Shown: positions 49,805 through 59,062, counted from the first letter of the stretch. The stretch is 64,000 bases of DNA from an uncultured bacterium (GCA_900551245.1 URVC01000011.1:21562-85561); one strand, 5' to 3'. The notes: generated from the letters alone by a model not told the origin. Program-made: numbers and translations.

Positions 49805-50526
49805 ACCATTCCGAAGACCAGTCCCGTTTCGAACGCACCCGCCTCCTGCTCGGGGAGGAAAAACTCGAACACTTCCGCCGCGCCCACGTGCTGGTGCTCG
49901 GCGTCGGCGGCGTCGGCGCCTACGCCGCCGAACAGCTCGCCCGCGCCGGAGTCGGCTCCCTCACCCTCGTCGACGGGGACCGCTTCGAACCGACCAACTG
50001 CAACCGCCAGCTGCCCGCGCTCACCTCGACCCTCGGCCGCCCCAAAGCGGAGGTGGTCGCCGAACGGATGCGCGAAATCAACCCCTCAGGAACCTTCCTC
50101 CCCCGGGTGGAGTTCCTCCAGGGCGAAGGGATCGGCCGCCTGCTGGAAACCCGTTTCGATTATGCGGTCGACGCGATCGATTCGCTGACCCCGAAGGTGG
50201 AGTTCCTTCTCGGCAGTCTTCAACGCAATATCCCGGTAATCAGTTCGATGGGTTCGGGAGGCAAGGTCGATCCGTCGCAGATCCAGGTGGCGGATATTTC
50301 GAAGACCCACGGCTGCGCCCTCGCCCGCGCGGTCCGCACCCGGCTCCGCGCCGCCGGAGTCAACCGCGGAGTCTGCACCGTCTTCTCCCCGGAAGCCGTT
50401 CCGCCGGAAGCGGTCCTCGCCTGGAAAGACGAAGCGGGGCACCACCACTCCACCGTCGGAACCGTCTCCTATCTGCCGGCCATCTTCGGCTGCGTCTGCG
50501 CCTCGGTCGTGCTCCGGGCGCTCTGA
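49801..50526 (+). CDS. tcdA: tRNA threonylcarbamoyladenosine dehydratase
   Basis: The 241-residue protein has the E1-like adenylation fold: VLVLGVGGVGAYAAEQLARA (near 30), LVDGDRFEPTNCNRQ (near 58), and the TcdA-type MGSGGKVDPSQIQVADISKT (near 153), CTVFSPEAVPPEAV, and HSTVGTVSYLPAIFG near 220. Family knowledge: TcdA (CsdL) uses ATP to cyclise t6A to ct6A at tRNA position 37. ATG 49801 overlaps the TatD stop. A weak hairpin at 50597-50624 lies between it and the convergent gene, without a T-run. Confidence 0.92.
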   Translation: MNHSEDQSRFERTRLLLGEEKLEHFRRAHVLVLGVGGVGAYAAEQLARAGVGSLTLVDGDRFEPTNCNRQLPALTSTLGRPKAEVVAERMREINPSGTFLPRVEFLQGEGIGRLLETRFDYAVDAIDSLTPKVEFLLGSLQRNIPVISSMGSGGKVDPSQIQVADISKTHGCALARAVRTRLRAAGVNRGVCTVFSPEAVPPEAVLAWKDEAGHHHSTVGTVSYLPAIFGCVCASVVLRAL

Positions 50527-50630
50527 GCCGACACGCGCCTCGCAGAGGTTGTCCCGGCAGAAGACACAAGTTCCTCCGCAGGACGCGCTCCACCTCCGAC
50601 GAGCGGGATGCCCCGTTCTCGTCGAAGCCG

Positions 50631-53600
50631 TTACGGCATCACCCGGAACGCCGCCTCCGCCCGGTGCCCCGCGATCAGATCGGTGCAAATCACCGTCCAG
50701 TATCCGGCCCGATCGTTGCGGGCGATGGGGATCTCCAGCTCGAACACTCCGTTCGTCAGGCAGTAGTACCCCGAAGAAACGTGGCGCCGCCCCGCCGAAT
50801 CGCGGAGTTCCACTTCAAGCGCCTGCGTCCCCTTGACCGGGCCCGCCGCCAGCAGTTCCGCCCGGAGACGGATTTTCTCTCCGCGACGCACCGTCGGCGC
50901 GATCTTGGCCTTCAACCCGGTGAGTTCCGCCGAGGCGAGATAGAGCAGCCGTCCGCCGCCCGGCGGCAGGAAGAACGCCGCACCGCCCTTTTCCAGCACG
51001 ACCTTTCGCCGCGCCGCCACGTCGTAGAGCACCCGCCCCTGTGCCGTGAGTTCCGGAGAAAATTTCACTTCAGCCCTCTGCGGCACACCGGCCTCCAGCA
51101 CCTTTCCGAAGCGGCCGACGTAATCGCCCGCTGTCCGGCTGTCGTTGATGAGGAAGATCGCCTGATCTCCATCGCCGAGACGGCGGCTGATGACCAGATT
51201 GTCGGAGGGCGACGAGACGAGACGCTGGAACTTTTTCTCCTCCAAAGTCTTGAGCAGAAGTTTCGCGCCGCGCCGCCACGCTGCTTCCCGGTCGGCGGCG
51301 GAGAGCTTCGCCGTCTCTTCGAACGGCAGTTTCACGATGCCGGCCAGCGGGATGCGCGACCCCGTGTCGGTGATCACCGTGCGGCCGGACTCGAGAAAGC
51401 GCTTCACCGCGGCAAATCCGCTTTCGCTCAGGAAACGGGTGTCCGGCACCAGTAGAACTTCGAACTTCTCCAGTTCGCCCAGCGACTCCTCGTAAAGAAT
51501 CCGCGGCTGGAGCTGGGCGAGGATGGCACTGTTGTAGACGTCGGCGAAAATCCGGTTGGCGTTGCCGTAGTTCCCGGTGCGCCCGTAGAGCGAACTGTAG
51601 ACCGACTGCAGCATCGCCACCCGCGCCGGAGAACCGGTCATCTTCCGCAGCATCGGCCCGTAAGGACGCAGAACCCGGTCGGAGAACTCCGCCAGCGCCT
51701 CGGCCGTATCCGGATTGGTCGCGGCGTAGGTGCCCGGCGTAGTGCTGATCGCACTGCCGCCGTCGAGCATGATCGCTTCGACCGGGCGGGAGAGCGCCAG
51801 CCAGAGCGCCTCGCGCAGATGGTCCGGCGAAATGGTCATGAAGCGCCCGAAATGGATCGCGTCGCGCGCTTCGACGAAAGAGGCCGCCTCTTCAGCCGCC
51901 TTCTTTTTGTCGGCCGATGAAGTGAGTTCGCCCACCACCTCATTGGTGTACCAGAAGAGCTGCAGATTGGGCACGACCGGCTTCTTCCCGCCGACGGCGG
52001 CCTCCATCTCGTCGATGTTTTCGAGCACCGCGAGCGGACTCGGATTGGTGTAGGTCCAGTGGCTGACGAAATCCATCCCGCGGTCGCGGCCGAGGAAGGC
52101 CGGATTGCGCAGAATCGGGTCGTGGAAGGTGCGCGCCTCCGGGAGGTGCTTCTTCAAAATCTCCGCCGCCCGCGCCCGGCTCTCCACAAAGCCGGAGCCG
52201 TTCAGCCACCACCAGCGGATGAAATCAAACTCCGGCGAATGGTCCGGCAGTACGGCAGGGTGGTTCTTCTTTCCGTAGAGCGAGGCGCCGACCATGCCCC
52301 ACACCCGGTTGACGCCGGCCGGAAGCGGGTCGAATCCCGCCTGTTTCGCCAGCGCGAGGCACTCCGGGTGGAAGCACTGGAAGAGCTTGCGCTCCTCGTT
52401 CTCCGTCTCGGAGTCGAAGAGCAGCAGCCGCACCGAAGGAGAGCCTTCCAGGCGGCGGCCGAGCGCTTCGAGCGACTCCTCCAGCGCGCGCCGGCAGGCG
52501 GGGTGGTTGTGACAGATGTCGCCGGAAAGCTGGAGCTTGCCGGACGCGTTTTTCATCAGAAGATCGGCGAATTGTTTTTTATCCCAGTAGCGCCGGGTGT
52601 CGATCTTGAGCAGAGAAGCGACGCCGTTGCGCAGATACTCCTCGTTGCGCTCGACGGCGGCGAGGGTGCGTTCGAGCTGTTTCTCCTTCTCCTGAGCGAA
52701 CCCGGAGACGAAAAAGAACGACGGTACCGCCGAAGCGGTGAATCCCAGCCGGGCCAGCTCTTCGCCGGAGTCGATGCCGTCCCAGAGCAGCAGCGGGAAA
52801 CGGGCCGGATTTTCCGGCGGAACGACCGAAAGCAGGAGTTCGGTGGCGGCGAGACTCTTCCCCTCCGCCGAAACGACCTCGCAAGAAACCGCGTAGTCGG
52901 CGCTCCGCAGGGAACCCGCCGGAAAGAACAGTTTCACCTCCGCCGCTTTCCCCGGCGCCAGAGTCGGGAGCTTCCACTTCTCCTCCGGCAGAGCAGCGTC
53001 AATCCGCATCCGGAACTCCGCACCGGAAATCGTCTCCCCGGTCGGGTTGAGCACACGGAACACGAGCGGAATCTTCTTCTCTTCCGGCCGGAAGACCCGA
53101 CGGCGGAACTTCGGCTCGATCACCAGCTCACGCGCCGGCGATTTCTCCGGCAGAAGTTCCACTTCGCACCGGTCGAAAAATCCCTGCCGGTGGCTGGTTC
53201 CCACCGCCACCGCGCCGGCAGAAAAGGCGTCGGCCACGGCGGAGAGCTCCACCTTGCCCGCCTTGGCGGTCAGCCGGTTTCCTTCGACCCGGATCGACAG
53301 CTCCAGCGGCTGTTTCTGCGGGGAGGCTTCGCCCGCGCCCTCGGCTCTGGCCAGCACCGTCTCCCGCCCGTCGACAATCCGGAGCAGTTCCAGCACCCGG
53401 TGCGGGTCGGAGTAACGCACGGCATAACAGTTGTCCTGATTGCGCCAGCGCGCCGCAAGATAGAGCGAACCGACTCCGTCCGCCGTCGAAACCCGCGCCC
53501 GGAAGAGGTAGTTCTTCCAGGCGGGCGACCCGGCGGTGCTCCAGAGCGGCCGGTCCCCCGGCGCGACACCGTCGGAGAGTTCGGCAATCCGGCCGTCGGT

Positions 53601-53732
53601 GATCTTCCAGTCGCCGGAGACGGCGATCCATTCCGGTGCAGGCAGTGCGACCGGTTCGGCGGCGGCAAGGCCGGAGCCCGCCGCCAGAGTCAGCAGAGCG
53701 GCGGCCCGCAGAATCCGTCGGAGAATCGGCAT
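50631..53732 (-). CDS. Large exported TIM-barrel-like protein, probable glycosidase
   Basis: The 1033-residue protein has a signal peptide (MPILRRILRAAALLTLAAGS). Residues about 35-200 look like a laminin-G/DUF1080-type beta-sandwich (WKNYLFRARVSTADGVGSLY, LAARWRNQDN). A beta domain follows, then a barrel-like region at about 330-720 (FPLLLWDGIDSGEELARLGF; DFVSHWTYTNPSPLAVLENI; SPDHLREALWLALSRPVEAI). The later ABL-type part (VLLVPDTRFLSESGFAAVKR) resembles the trimerisation-like domain of GH42 enzymes. No catalytic pair is certain. GGAGGAGG is 5 bases before ATG 53732. It is the third gene of the operon at 55723, 19 bases behind the prepilin-like gene. Confidence 0.62.
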   Translation of the reverse strand: MPILRRILRAAALLTLAAGSGLAAAEPVALPAPEWIAVSGDWKITDGRIAELSDGVAPGDRPLWSTAGSPAWKNYLFRARVSTADGVGSLYLAARWRNQDNCYAVRYSDPHRVLELLRIVDGRETVLARAEGAGEASPQKQPLELSIRVEGNRLTAKAGKVELSAVADAFSAGAVAVGTSHRQGFFDRCEVELLPEKSPARELVIEPKFRRRVFRPEEKKIPLVFRVLNPTGETISGAEFRMRIDAALPEEKWKLPTLAPGKAAEVKLFFPAGSLRSADYAVSCEVVSAEGKSLAATELLLSVVPPENPARFPLLLWDGIDSGEELARLGFTASAVPSFFFVSGFAQEKEKQLERTLAAVERNEEYLRNGVASLLKIDTRRYWDKKQFADLLMKNASGKLQLSGDICHNHPACRRALEESLEALGRRLEGSPSVRLLLFDSETENEERKLFQCFHPECLALAKQAGFDPLPAGVNRVWGMVGASLYGKKNHPAVLPDHSPEFDFIRWWWLNGSGFVESRARAAEILKKHLPEARTFHDPILRNPAFLGRDRGMDFVSHWTYTNPSPLAVLENIDEMEAAVGGKKPVVPNLQLFWYTNEVVGELTSSADKKKAAEEAASFVEARDAIHFGRFMTISPDHLREALWLALSRPVEAIMLDGGSAISTTPGTYAATNPDTAEALAEFSDRVLRPYGPMLRKMTGSPARVAMLQSVYSSLYGRTGNYGNANRIFADVYNSAILAQLQPRILYEESLGELEKFEVLLVPDTRFLSESGFAAVKRFLESGRTVITDTGSRIPLAGIVKLPFEETAKLSAADREAAWRRGAKLLLKTLEEKKFQRLVSSPSDNLVISRRLGDGDQAIFLINDSRTAGDYVGRFGKVLEAGVPQRAEVKFSPELTAQGRVLYDVAARRKVVLEKGGAAFFLPPGGGRLLYLASAELTGLKAKIAPTVRRGEKIRLRAELLAAGPVKGTQALEVELRDSAGRRHVSSGYYCLTNGVFELEIPIARNDRAGYWTVICTDLIAGHRAEAAFRVMP

Positions 53733-53751
53733 GATGCACCTCCTCCGCAAA

Positions 53752-54456
53752 TCAAAGCGTGTCCAGCGACAGCGGCTCGGTGGCCGCCGGAGTCAGCACC
53801 CGGCGGATCTTCCCCAGCACCCCCTGGTTGTTGATCCAGCGGATGTCGGAGGCGAAGACGCCGGTACCGATGTTGTTGACGTGCCCGTCGAAGAACGCCA
53901 TGTTGGCACGGTTGTTGTGAATGAGATAGGGATACCCGTAATCCCCGCTGGAGGTGGAGGTGGTCAGCAGCCGGTAGGCATTTTCGTTCCCCTCCTTGCG
54001 CGGATTCTTCGAGCAGCCGACCATGCCGATCTTGCTGAATCCGGAAGAACGGTACTTTTTCAGGTTAAAATGGTTGACGCCGTTGTTCTTGTCGCCGTAG
54101 AGCGAACCATACCCCTTGGTCCACTCCGTGATGTCGGTGCTGGCGGGGAGAAGTTCCGGGCAGAAGTAGATCTTGCTGAACGGCAGATAGTTGTTCTTGG
54201 CAAAAGCGAGCATCCAGGAGTAATGGTTTCCCGCGGTGTTCAACGAGCCGTCCTGCCCGGCCGGATACCAGAAGTTGTAGTCCTGCATGTAGGTGTTGGC
54301 GGCAAGGCCGATCTGCCGGAGATTTCCGGAGCAGGAGATCGCCCGCGCCCGGGCCCGCGCCCGGTTCAGCGCCGGCAGCAGCATGCTGGCCAGAATGGCG
54401 ATGATGGCGATCACGATCAGGAGTTCGATGAGGGTGAATGTCTTGCGTTTCAACAT
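53752..54456 (-). CDS. Prepilin-type H-X9-DG protein
   Basis: The 234-residue protein has a short leader and prepilin helix (MLKRKTFTLIELLIVIA, ending MLLPALNRAR). Near residue 190 it reads H-N-N-R-A-N-M-A-F-F-D-G, an exact H-X9-DG. AGAGGAG is 9-10 bases before the ATG. It starts one base after the stop of the barrel-like gene and ends 19 bases before the large exported gene, so the three form one operon under the operator at 55753. It is expected to be processed and held in the inner membrane. Confidence 0.9.
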   Translation of the reverse strand: MLKRKTFTLIELLIVIAIIAILASMLLPALNRARARARAISCSGNLRQIGLAANTYMQDYNFWYPAGQDGSLNTAGNHYSWMLAFAKNNYLPFSKIYFCPELLPASTDITEWTKGYGSLYGDKNNGVNHFNLKKYRSSGFSKIGMVGCSKNPRKEGNENAYRLLTTSTSSGDYGYPYLIHNNRANMAFFDGHVNNIGTGVFASDIRWINNQGVLGKIRRVLTPAATEPLSLDTL

Positions 54457-54457
54457 G

Positions 54458-55723
54458 TTACTTTTCTCCTCTGGTTGAGTTTTCCCGGTTGAACTTCAGA
54501 CAGACGGCTTGATAGGGTGAAATAATGCTCTGGAACGTGCCGGAACTGGTCCGGTCATATTCCTGATTGGTAATTAGATCGGTAATCCGGACCGGCTCGG
54601 CAGGCAGTCCGGAAATCTCCACCGTCACCTGCGTATCGTCGGAGGAGTTGACCAGCGCCAGCACATGGTTGTCGCGCCAGCCCAGTTCCGCAAACGCGAT
54701 CGAAGGATATTCACGCACCTCCTCTTTGCGGGGGATGGGAGTGGTTTTCAGCCGCTCCGGCCCTTTGACGATTTTGACCTTGAGGTCGTTCATCGGGCGG
54801 CCGAAGAGGAAAATCTGGCCGATTCCCTCCGGTCCGCCCAGCCGGCCGGCTTCGAAAGCATAGGCGTCGAAATACCGCGGATGCGCGGAGAACCCCGACC
54901 GTTCCGCCAGCGAGAAGACGGCGATTCCTTTCGCTCCGGAAATCAGCGCAAGATAGATGTCGTGCCGCACGAGTGATTCCACTCTCGTGAGCATCTCCGA
55001 AGAGGGCTGGCGGAACATCTCGACCACCGCAATCGGAATCGAACGGCTCCCGGCCTGCCGGATCGCCTCGGTTTCGCTCTCCATCGACCAGCGGCACCAA
55101 ACCCGTTCGCGCTCCTTGTCGAACTGCGAAGGATACATCCCCTTGCCGATGATATCGAGCTCGGCGGCGAAGGGGCGGAGCTGTTCTGCATTGTAATGGT
55201 TGGGCAGGTACATCCAGACCGGCCGCCGTTCCGGATCGTTGTTGCGGATGGCGGCGACGGCGCGATGGAGGAACTCCATGTCGAGTTTCCGCCACGGGCG
55301 GAGCTCTTCCGGCATCAGATACCACCAGGCGATATTGGGGTTGGAAGCGGACTTGCGCACCTGTTTTTCGATCGACTCGACGTACGGTTCAAGGTCCAGA
55401 TTCGGGTTGTCGAGAAGTTTGCGGGTAAGCGTAGTTCTGCCGTCGACGGCGCGGAGCGGCCAGACGATCGGAAGCAGTTCGGAGCCGGCCTTCAATTTGC
55501 GCATCTGGCCGTCACTGTAGACCGGGCCGGCCATCGAAAAGCCCGCCTTCGCCGTCGCGGCGACACTGGCGGGGGAGAACCCGGTGAACGGGAAAATTCT
55601 CCCGGCCGGATAGATCCGGTCGGCGGGAAGATCCTTCCCGTCATCGAACCCGGGGCGGAAAAAGTCCGCCGCCACAGCAGTCGCGCCAATTGCACCGGCC
55701 AACAAGAGACAGAATAATTTCAT
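54458..55723 (-). CDS. Exported TIM-barrel-like protein of unknown family
   Basis: The 421-residue protein has a signal peptide (MKLFCLLLAGAIGATAVAAD). The body looks like an alpha/beta barrel: PYVESIEKQVRKSASNPNIA, WWYLMPEELRPW (possible active-site acids in PEE), DIIGKGMYPSQFDKER and IPIAVVEMFRQPSSE. A small C-terminal beta domain ends it (HVLALVNSSDDTQVTVEISG). The family is not recognised; glycosidase is likely from its form and operon (inference). ATG 55723 is 8-9 bases after AAGGAG. The gene opens an operon with a prepilin-like protein and a large exported protein. Confidence 0.68.
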   Translation of the reverse strand: MKLFCLLLAGAIGATAVAADFFRPGFDDGKDLPADRIYPAGRIFPFTGFSPASVAATAKAGFSMAGPVYSDGQMRKLKAGSELLPIVWPLRAVDGRTTLTRKLLDNPNLDLEPYVESIEKQVRKSASNPNIAWWYLMPEELRPWRKLDMEFLHRAVAAIRNNDPERRPVWMYLPNHYNAEQLRPFAAELDIIGKGMYPSQFDKERERVWCRWSMESETEAIRQAGSRSIPIAVVEMFRQPSSEMLTRVESLVRHDIYLALISGAKGIAVFSLAERSGFSAHPRYFDAYAFEAGRLGGPEGIGQIFLFGRPMNDLKVKIVKGPERLKTTPIPRKEEVREYPSIAFAELGWRDNHVLALVNSSDDTQVTVEISGLPAEPVRITDLITNQEYDRTSSGTFQSIISPYQAVCLKFNRENSTRGEK

Positions 55724-55752
55724 CGCCCCGGCTCCTTTTCGGATTTCTGCTT

Positions 55753-55765
55753 TGGACAATGTCCA
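55753..55765. promoter_or_regulatory. Palindromic operator TGGACA-A-TGTCCA
   Basis: A perfect 13-base palindrome just downstream of the 54458 promoter, with the same core as the operator at 13931-13947. Confidence 0.75.
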
Positions 55766-55775
55766 CTCTGCTTAT

Positions 55776-55804
55776 AGTATACCCGGTTAAAATCAAAAAG
55801 TCAA
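55776..55804 (-). promoter_or_regulatory. Promoter of the 55723-50631 operon
   Basis: On the minus strand TTGACT (55799-55804) and TATACT (55776-55781) are 17 bases apart. The operator follows at about the transcription start. Confidence 0.75.
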
Positions 55805-55842
55805 TAGCACAATTGATTATTTTCAAACTTCTTGCAATTTTG

Positions 55843-55855
55843 TAGACGGTGTCCA
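55843..55855. promoter_or_regulatory. Incomplete second copy of the TGGACA operator
   Basis: TAGACG-G-TGTCCA has one intact arm and lies 90 bases upstream of the palindrome at 55753, suitable for cooperative or looped binding. Confidence 0.45.
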
Positions 55856-55964
55856 ATTATCGACGGCAGGCCGGCGAGAAGAGCGCTCCTGCCGGGGAGG
55901 TAGAAAACAAGGGAAGCGGGAGGCGGCTGTTCGGCCGGCGGCGCATGACCGCGCCGCCGCCGCG

Positions 55965-57032
55965 TCACGCCCGCAGAGGATCCAGCGGAAGCGGAACGTT
56001 TTCGCTGTCGCGCAGAACCGGGAGTTCCCCCTCCCAGGTGACCTCAAGCCAGACGTAGCGGCCGTCGATCGCATTCTCCGGACGCCATTCATCCGCGAGA
56101 AAGAAGATTCGCCCCTGCTCCTCCCAGGCGAAGGTGCCCTGGGTGCCGAAGGTCGTCTCCGCCCCTTCGCCCCGGGCGGGATTGCCGAGTTCGGTCCACG
56201 GCCCTTCGATCCGGTCGGCCACCGCACTCCGGGCGGCGTTGGGCGCCCAGCCGGTGCAGCCGGAGCAGATCATATAGTAGCGCCCGCCATGCCGGAACAC
56301 CACCGGAGCCTCCATCCAGCGCAGGGGGAACGCCCGGTAACAGGGGCCGTCGAGCCGGGTGAAAGTTTCATCCAGTTCCACGATATGAAGCGTGCTGTTC
56401 GCCTCCGAGGAGTGGATCAGATAAGCACGGCCGTCCTCATCCTGAAACAGGGTCATATCCCGGCTCTGCTGCCCGACCGGGAGATCGGCGCCGACGATGC
56501 TCAGCTCTTTCGTGCGGGGATTTTCACCGTTCGACACCGGCGGCTGTGACCGCGTGAAGGCAATCCGTTTGGGATCTTTCAGCTCCTCCGGGGTGTTTTC
56601 CGGCCAGCGGCCGATGGAGGGGCGTTCGATTTTGAGCAGCGCGAACGGTCCCTCCGGATGGTCGGCCAGCGCAATCCCCACCTTGGCGTCGCTGTATTTT
56701 CCGTCGGTTTCGCAGTGGAAGAACATCACGAATTTCTTCGTCTTCGCATTGAAGAGCACCTTGGGCCGTTCGATCACACACTCTCCCGGCTTCAAGCCGC
56801 CGGCTTCGCCGCCGCGGATGTCGAACGCGATGCCGCGATCCTCCCAGCTGGAATAATCCCGGGTGCGGTAGACGTGCACCCCCACCCAGGCGCGGTTGCC
56901 GGCGCGCCCCGCGATCTTGTGTTCGCCGTACCAGTAGATCCAGCCGTCGTGGCGGAGGAGGCCGCCGCCGTGAGCGTTGATGTGCACGCCGTGGTCATCC
57001 GGCCACAGCTCGCGGTTCCGATATCGTTTCAT
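55965..57032 (-). CDS. GH43-like glycoside hydrolase, no signal peptide
   Basis: The 355-residue protein has the five-bladed propeller motifs of GH43: DDHGVHINAHGGG near residue 12 (catalytic base Asp region), DMTLFQDEDGRAYLIH near 190 (central Asp) and RWMEAPVVFRHGGRYYMICS near 240 (catalytic Glu). YWYGEHKI and TRDYSSWEDRG also fit. This layout is typical of GH43 galactan- and arabinan-active subfamilies. No signal peptide is seen, so it should act on short sugars in the cytoplasm. It lies between the 55723 operon, whose promoter is 160 bases further on, and the SGNH gene on the same strand. Confidence 0.82.
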   Translation of the reverse strand: MKRYRNRELWPDDHGVHINAHGGGLLRHDGWIYWYGEHKIAGRAGNRAWVGVHVYRTRDYSSWEDRGIAFDIRGGEAGGLKPGECVIERPKVLFNAKTKKFVMFFHCETDGKYSDAKVGIALADHPEGPFALLKIERPSIGRWPENTPEELKDPKRIAFTRSQPPVSNGENPRTKELSIVGADLPVGQQSRDMTLFQDEDGRAYLIHSSEANSTLHIVELDETFTRLDGPCYRAFPLRWMEAPVVFRHGGRYYMICSGCTGWAPNAARSAVADRIEGPWTELGNPARGEGAETTFGTQGTFAWEEQGRIFFLADEWRPENAIDGRYVWLEVTWEGELPVLRDSENVPLPLDPLRA

Positions 57033-57104
57033 CAGAAAAGCCCGTCTTTCTTTTATATGTTACAATCTACGGCCAGACGCATCCGCCACATTCCGCTTCC
57101 GGAG

Positions 57105-58466
57105 TCACTGCCCGACCAGCTCCCCGACCAGCAGAATTGCACCGATGTAGGCGTCGATCGGCTGGTATTTCGCCGGATTTTTGTCGAAATCGGGGCGGTT
57201 CCGCTCGAACAGGATGGCACGCTTGTCCGGCTTCTCATCCAGCAAACGGATTTTGACCGTGTGAACCTTTTCCGGATCGAGATTCTCCCCCGCGGGAACC
57301 GTGTTCAGCCGGTAGTAGGTGCAGTAGGGGTCGATGAGACGCCGCGGAAAGCTCTTCCCGTCGAGCGTGATTTCCAAAACGCCGCAGCCGGGCCCGAGCA
57401 GGGTGTAGAGATTGAGTTTCGTCCCCTTGAATTTGAACTCCATCGTGCCGCCGGGCGAGAGCTTGACACAGCCGGGCGCGCGGTTTTGAAAGAGTTTTGC
57501 CGGAGCCTGATTCAGCGGAAGTTTCTCCACTGGCCCGGAGAATGTGACCTCTTTCCGATCCAGCGGCAGCATGACCGCGCTTTCAAAGTTGTCCTTGACC
57601 ATCGGCGCCGGCAGAGGCGCATGCGACCCCGGCTTCCCCGCTTCGGCAATCTTCGGGAACGCCCGCTTGAGCACCCCGGTGTAGATCACGTGGCCGGTGT
57701 TCTGGTAGGGGTGAACCCCATCCTTCGAGAAGGGAATCTTCCCGTCTTTATCCACCGCGATGTCCGAATCCAGATTCAGCGCGTCGCCCGAAACCCGCGT
57801 CAGCCCCTGATCGCTGCTCTGCATCACCAGTTTGCCCGCCTTCACCAGCCGAGCGATCTCCGGTTCGAAGCTGACCGAAGGAATGTTGTAATAGTCGGCA
57901 ATCTCCTCCATCGTGCTGGTCGAACGCTTCGCCCGGCCCGCCAGCAGGTCGGGGATGTTGGACGCAGTCACCGTGTAGACAAAGCAGATGTCGGTCTCCG
58001 GCAGAACCTTCCAGATATGGCGAACGATCCCCTCCATCGACTGCCGGATCCGGTAGGGCGATGTCCCGGCATCGTTGACCGCGAACTCCACGAACACCAG
58101 GTCCGGCTTGTGACGGAGCACATCCTGCTCCAGCCGGAAGGCGCCGAGTTCGGACCCGGTTCCGCCGATCGCGGCGTGGATCTCATCGGCTTTCCTGCTC
58201 GGGGAGAGCGAACGGAAGTACTCCAGGCTCTGCGGCCGCCAGCCGTTCTGCGCGGTGATGCTGCCGCCGAAATAGGCGATGCGGACCGGTTCCCCCGCCC
58301 GCAGTTTTTTATTGAAATTCGGCAGACCGCCGCGGACACACCAATCGACCGGCTTGCGGATCTCCACCTTGTTCCAATCCCGGACCTGCGCCGGCGCCGC
58401 CGCGATTTCCGTCACCGCCGCCCCCATCAGCAGCGCCATCAGACAGAGTGTTGAAATTCCACGCAT
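57105..58466 (-). CDS. Exported SGNH/GDSL-type esterase
   Basis: The 453-residue protein has a signal peptide (MRGISTLCLMALLMGAAVTE, then IAAA). SGNH blocks are clear: IAYFGGSITAQNGW (catalytic Ser), ELGAFRLEQDV with FVEFAVND (oxyanion Asn) and FSKDGVHPY (catalytic Asp-x2-His). A C-terminal beta domain follows from about 320. Such enzymes remove acetyl or other esters from plant polysaccharides in the periplasm. ATG 58466 is 8 bases after GGAGG; the frame ahead to 58757 is not conserved. A promoter lies at 58521-58548. It precedes the GH43-like gene, so de-esterification and sugar removal may be linked. Confidence 0.85.
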   Translation of the reverse strand: MRGISTLCLMALLMGAAVTEIAAAPAQVRDWNKVEIRKPVDWCVRGGLPNFNKKLRAGEPVRIAYFGGSITAQNGWRPQSLEYFRSLSPSRKADEIHAAIGGTGSELGAFRLEQDVLRHKPDLVFVEFAVNDAGTSPYRIRQSMEGIVRHIWKVLPETDICFVYTVTASNIPDLLAGRAKRSTSTMEEIADYYNIPSVSFEPEIARLVKAGKLVMQSSDQGLTRVSGDALNLDSDIAVDKDGKIPFSKDGVHPYQNTGHVIYTGVLKRAFPKIAEAGKPGSHAPLPAPMVKDNFESAVMLPLDRKEVTFSGPVEKLPLNQAPAKLFQNRAPGCVKLSPGGTMEFKFKGTKLNLYTLLGPGCGVLEITLDGKSFPRRLIDPYCTYYRLNTVPAGENLDPEKVHTVKIRLLDEKPDKRAILFERNRPDFDKNPAKYQPIDAYIGAILLVGELVGQ

Positions 58467-58520
58467 TGCCCATACCTCCAATTTGTACATTCTTCGGACA
58501 GCAAAGTTGCACTCCGGATT

Positions 58521-58548
58521 ACTATAGGTGCTGTTGCGGAAAATACAA
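58521..58548 (-). promoter_or_regulatory. Promoter of the SGNH esterase gene
   Basis: On the minus strand TTGTAT (58543-58548) and TATAGT (58521-58526) lie 16 bases apart. Confidence 0.5.
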
Positions 58549-58644
58549 TAGCGACGCGGCAACTTTCCGGCCGGCCCAAGTTGCTTCACCGCCCGAGAGC
58601 CGGGAAAAGTCCGTGAGCGGAAATTCCCCGCCGGCAGAGCATCG

Positions 58645-58673
58645 AAAAAAAATGCGCCCCGCGAACAGGGCGC
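58645..58673 (-). terminator. Rho-independent terminator after the small Cys-containing gene
   Basis: On the minus strand GCGCCC (58673-58668) pairs with GGGCGC (58659-58654) and is followed by TTTTTTTT after CA. Confidence 0.85.
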
Positions 58674-58690
58674 GTTCGAAACCATTCCGC

Positions 58691-59038
58691 TTAGACGAGC
58701 AGAGCGGCATTGTCGAGGATCTTCCGTCCGGCGCTGCAGGCGGGGCAGTCGCACCACTTGCCCCCCTTCGCCTGCACTTCGCGGGCGTGCGCGGCCATCG
58801 CGGCGGCCCGCTCCTCGCCGAACTTCTGTTTCCCGAGCGGAGATTCGAAGAACTCGATGACGTGCCCGATCGGAGCGACGTCGTCCTTCAACTCCAGAAC
58901 GAGCGCATCGGCCGCCGCCTTCTTCGCCGCGGGATCAGCGGCATCGAGCCACTTCTGCGCGGCATCTTTGAGCTCCTGACAGCAGGAAGGAGCGGCGATC
59001 ATCTCCAGAACAATCTGTTTCATTTCCTGTTTTTCCAT
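58691..59038 (-). CDS. Small conserved protein with C-terminal CDCPAC motif
   Basis: The 115-residue protein is helical and acidic, with an N-terminal APSCC pair and a C-terminal KWCDCPACSAGRKIL, a C-x-C-x2-C that could hold zinc or an iron-sulfur centre. Related proteins in anaerobes are often mis-named molecular chaperone Hsp90 in annotations, but no Hsp90 fold is present. GGAGG is 6 bases before ATG 59038. It lies 24 bases after the MarR gene on the same strand and is followed by a strong terminator, so the two form a short operon. A role in redox or metal response is a guess. Confidence 0.78.
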   Translation of the reverse strand: MEKQEMKQIVLEMIAAPSCCQELKDAAQKWLDAADPAAKKAAADALVLELKDDVAPIGHVIEFFESPLGKQKFGEERAAAMAAHAREVQAKGGKWCDCPACSAGRKILDNAALLV

Positions 59039-59062
59039 TTTCGACCTCCGTGATTGCACGTT

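Noticed and set aside
50597..50624. Bidirectional terminator between tcdA and the large exported gene
   Set aside because: The stem CGACGAG/CTCGTCG with a bulge is real but has no T-run on either strand, so termination is not supported.
52059..53834. 591-residue plus-strand frame, and similar long frames at 56658-58454, 59658-61484 and 61418-62953
   Set aside because: All lie opposite genes with signal peptides and family motifs, and their own translations are Arg/Gln/His-rich without domains.
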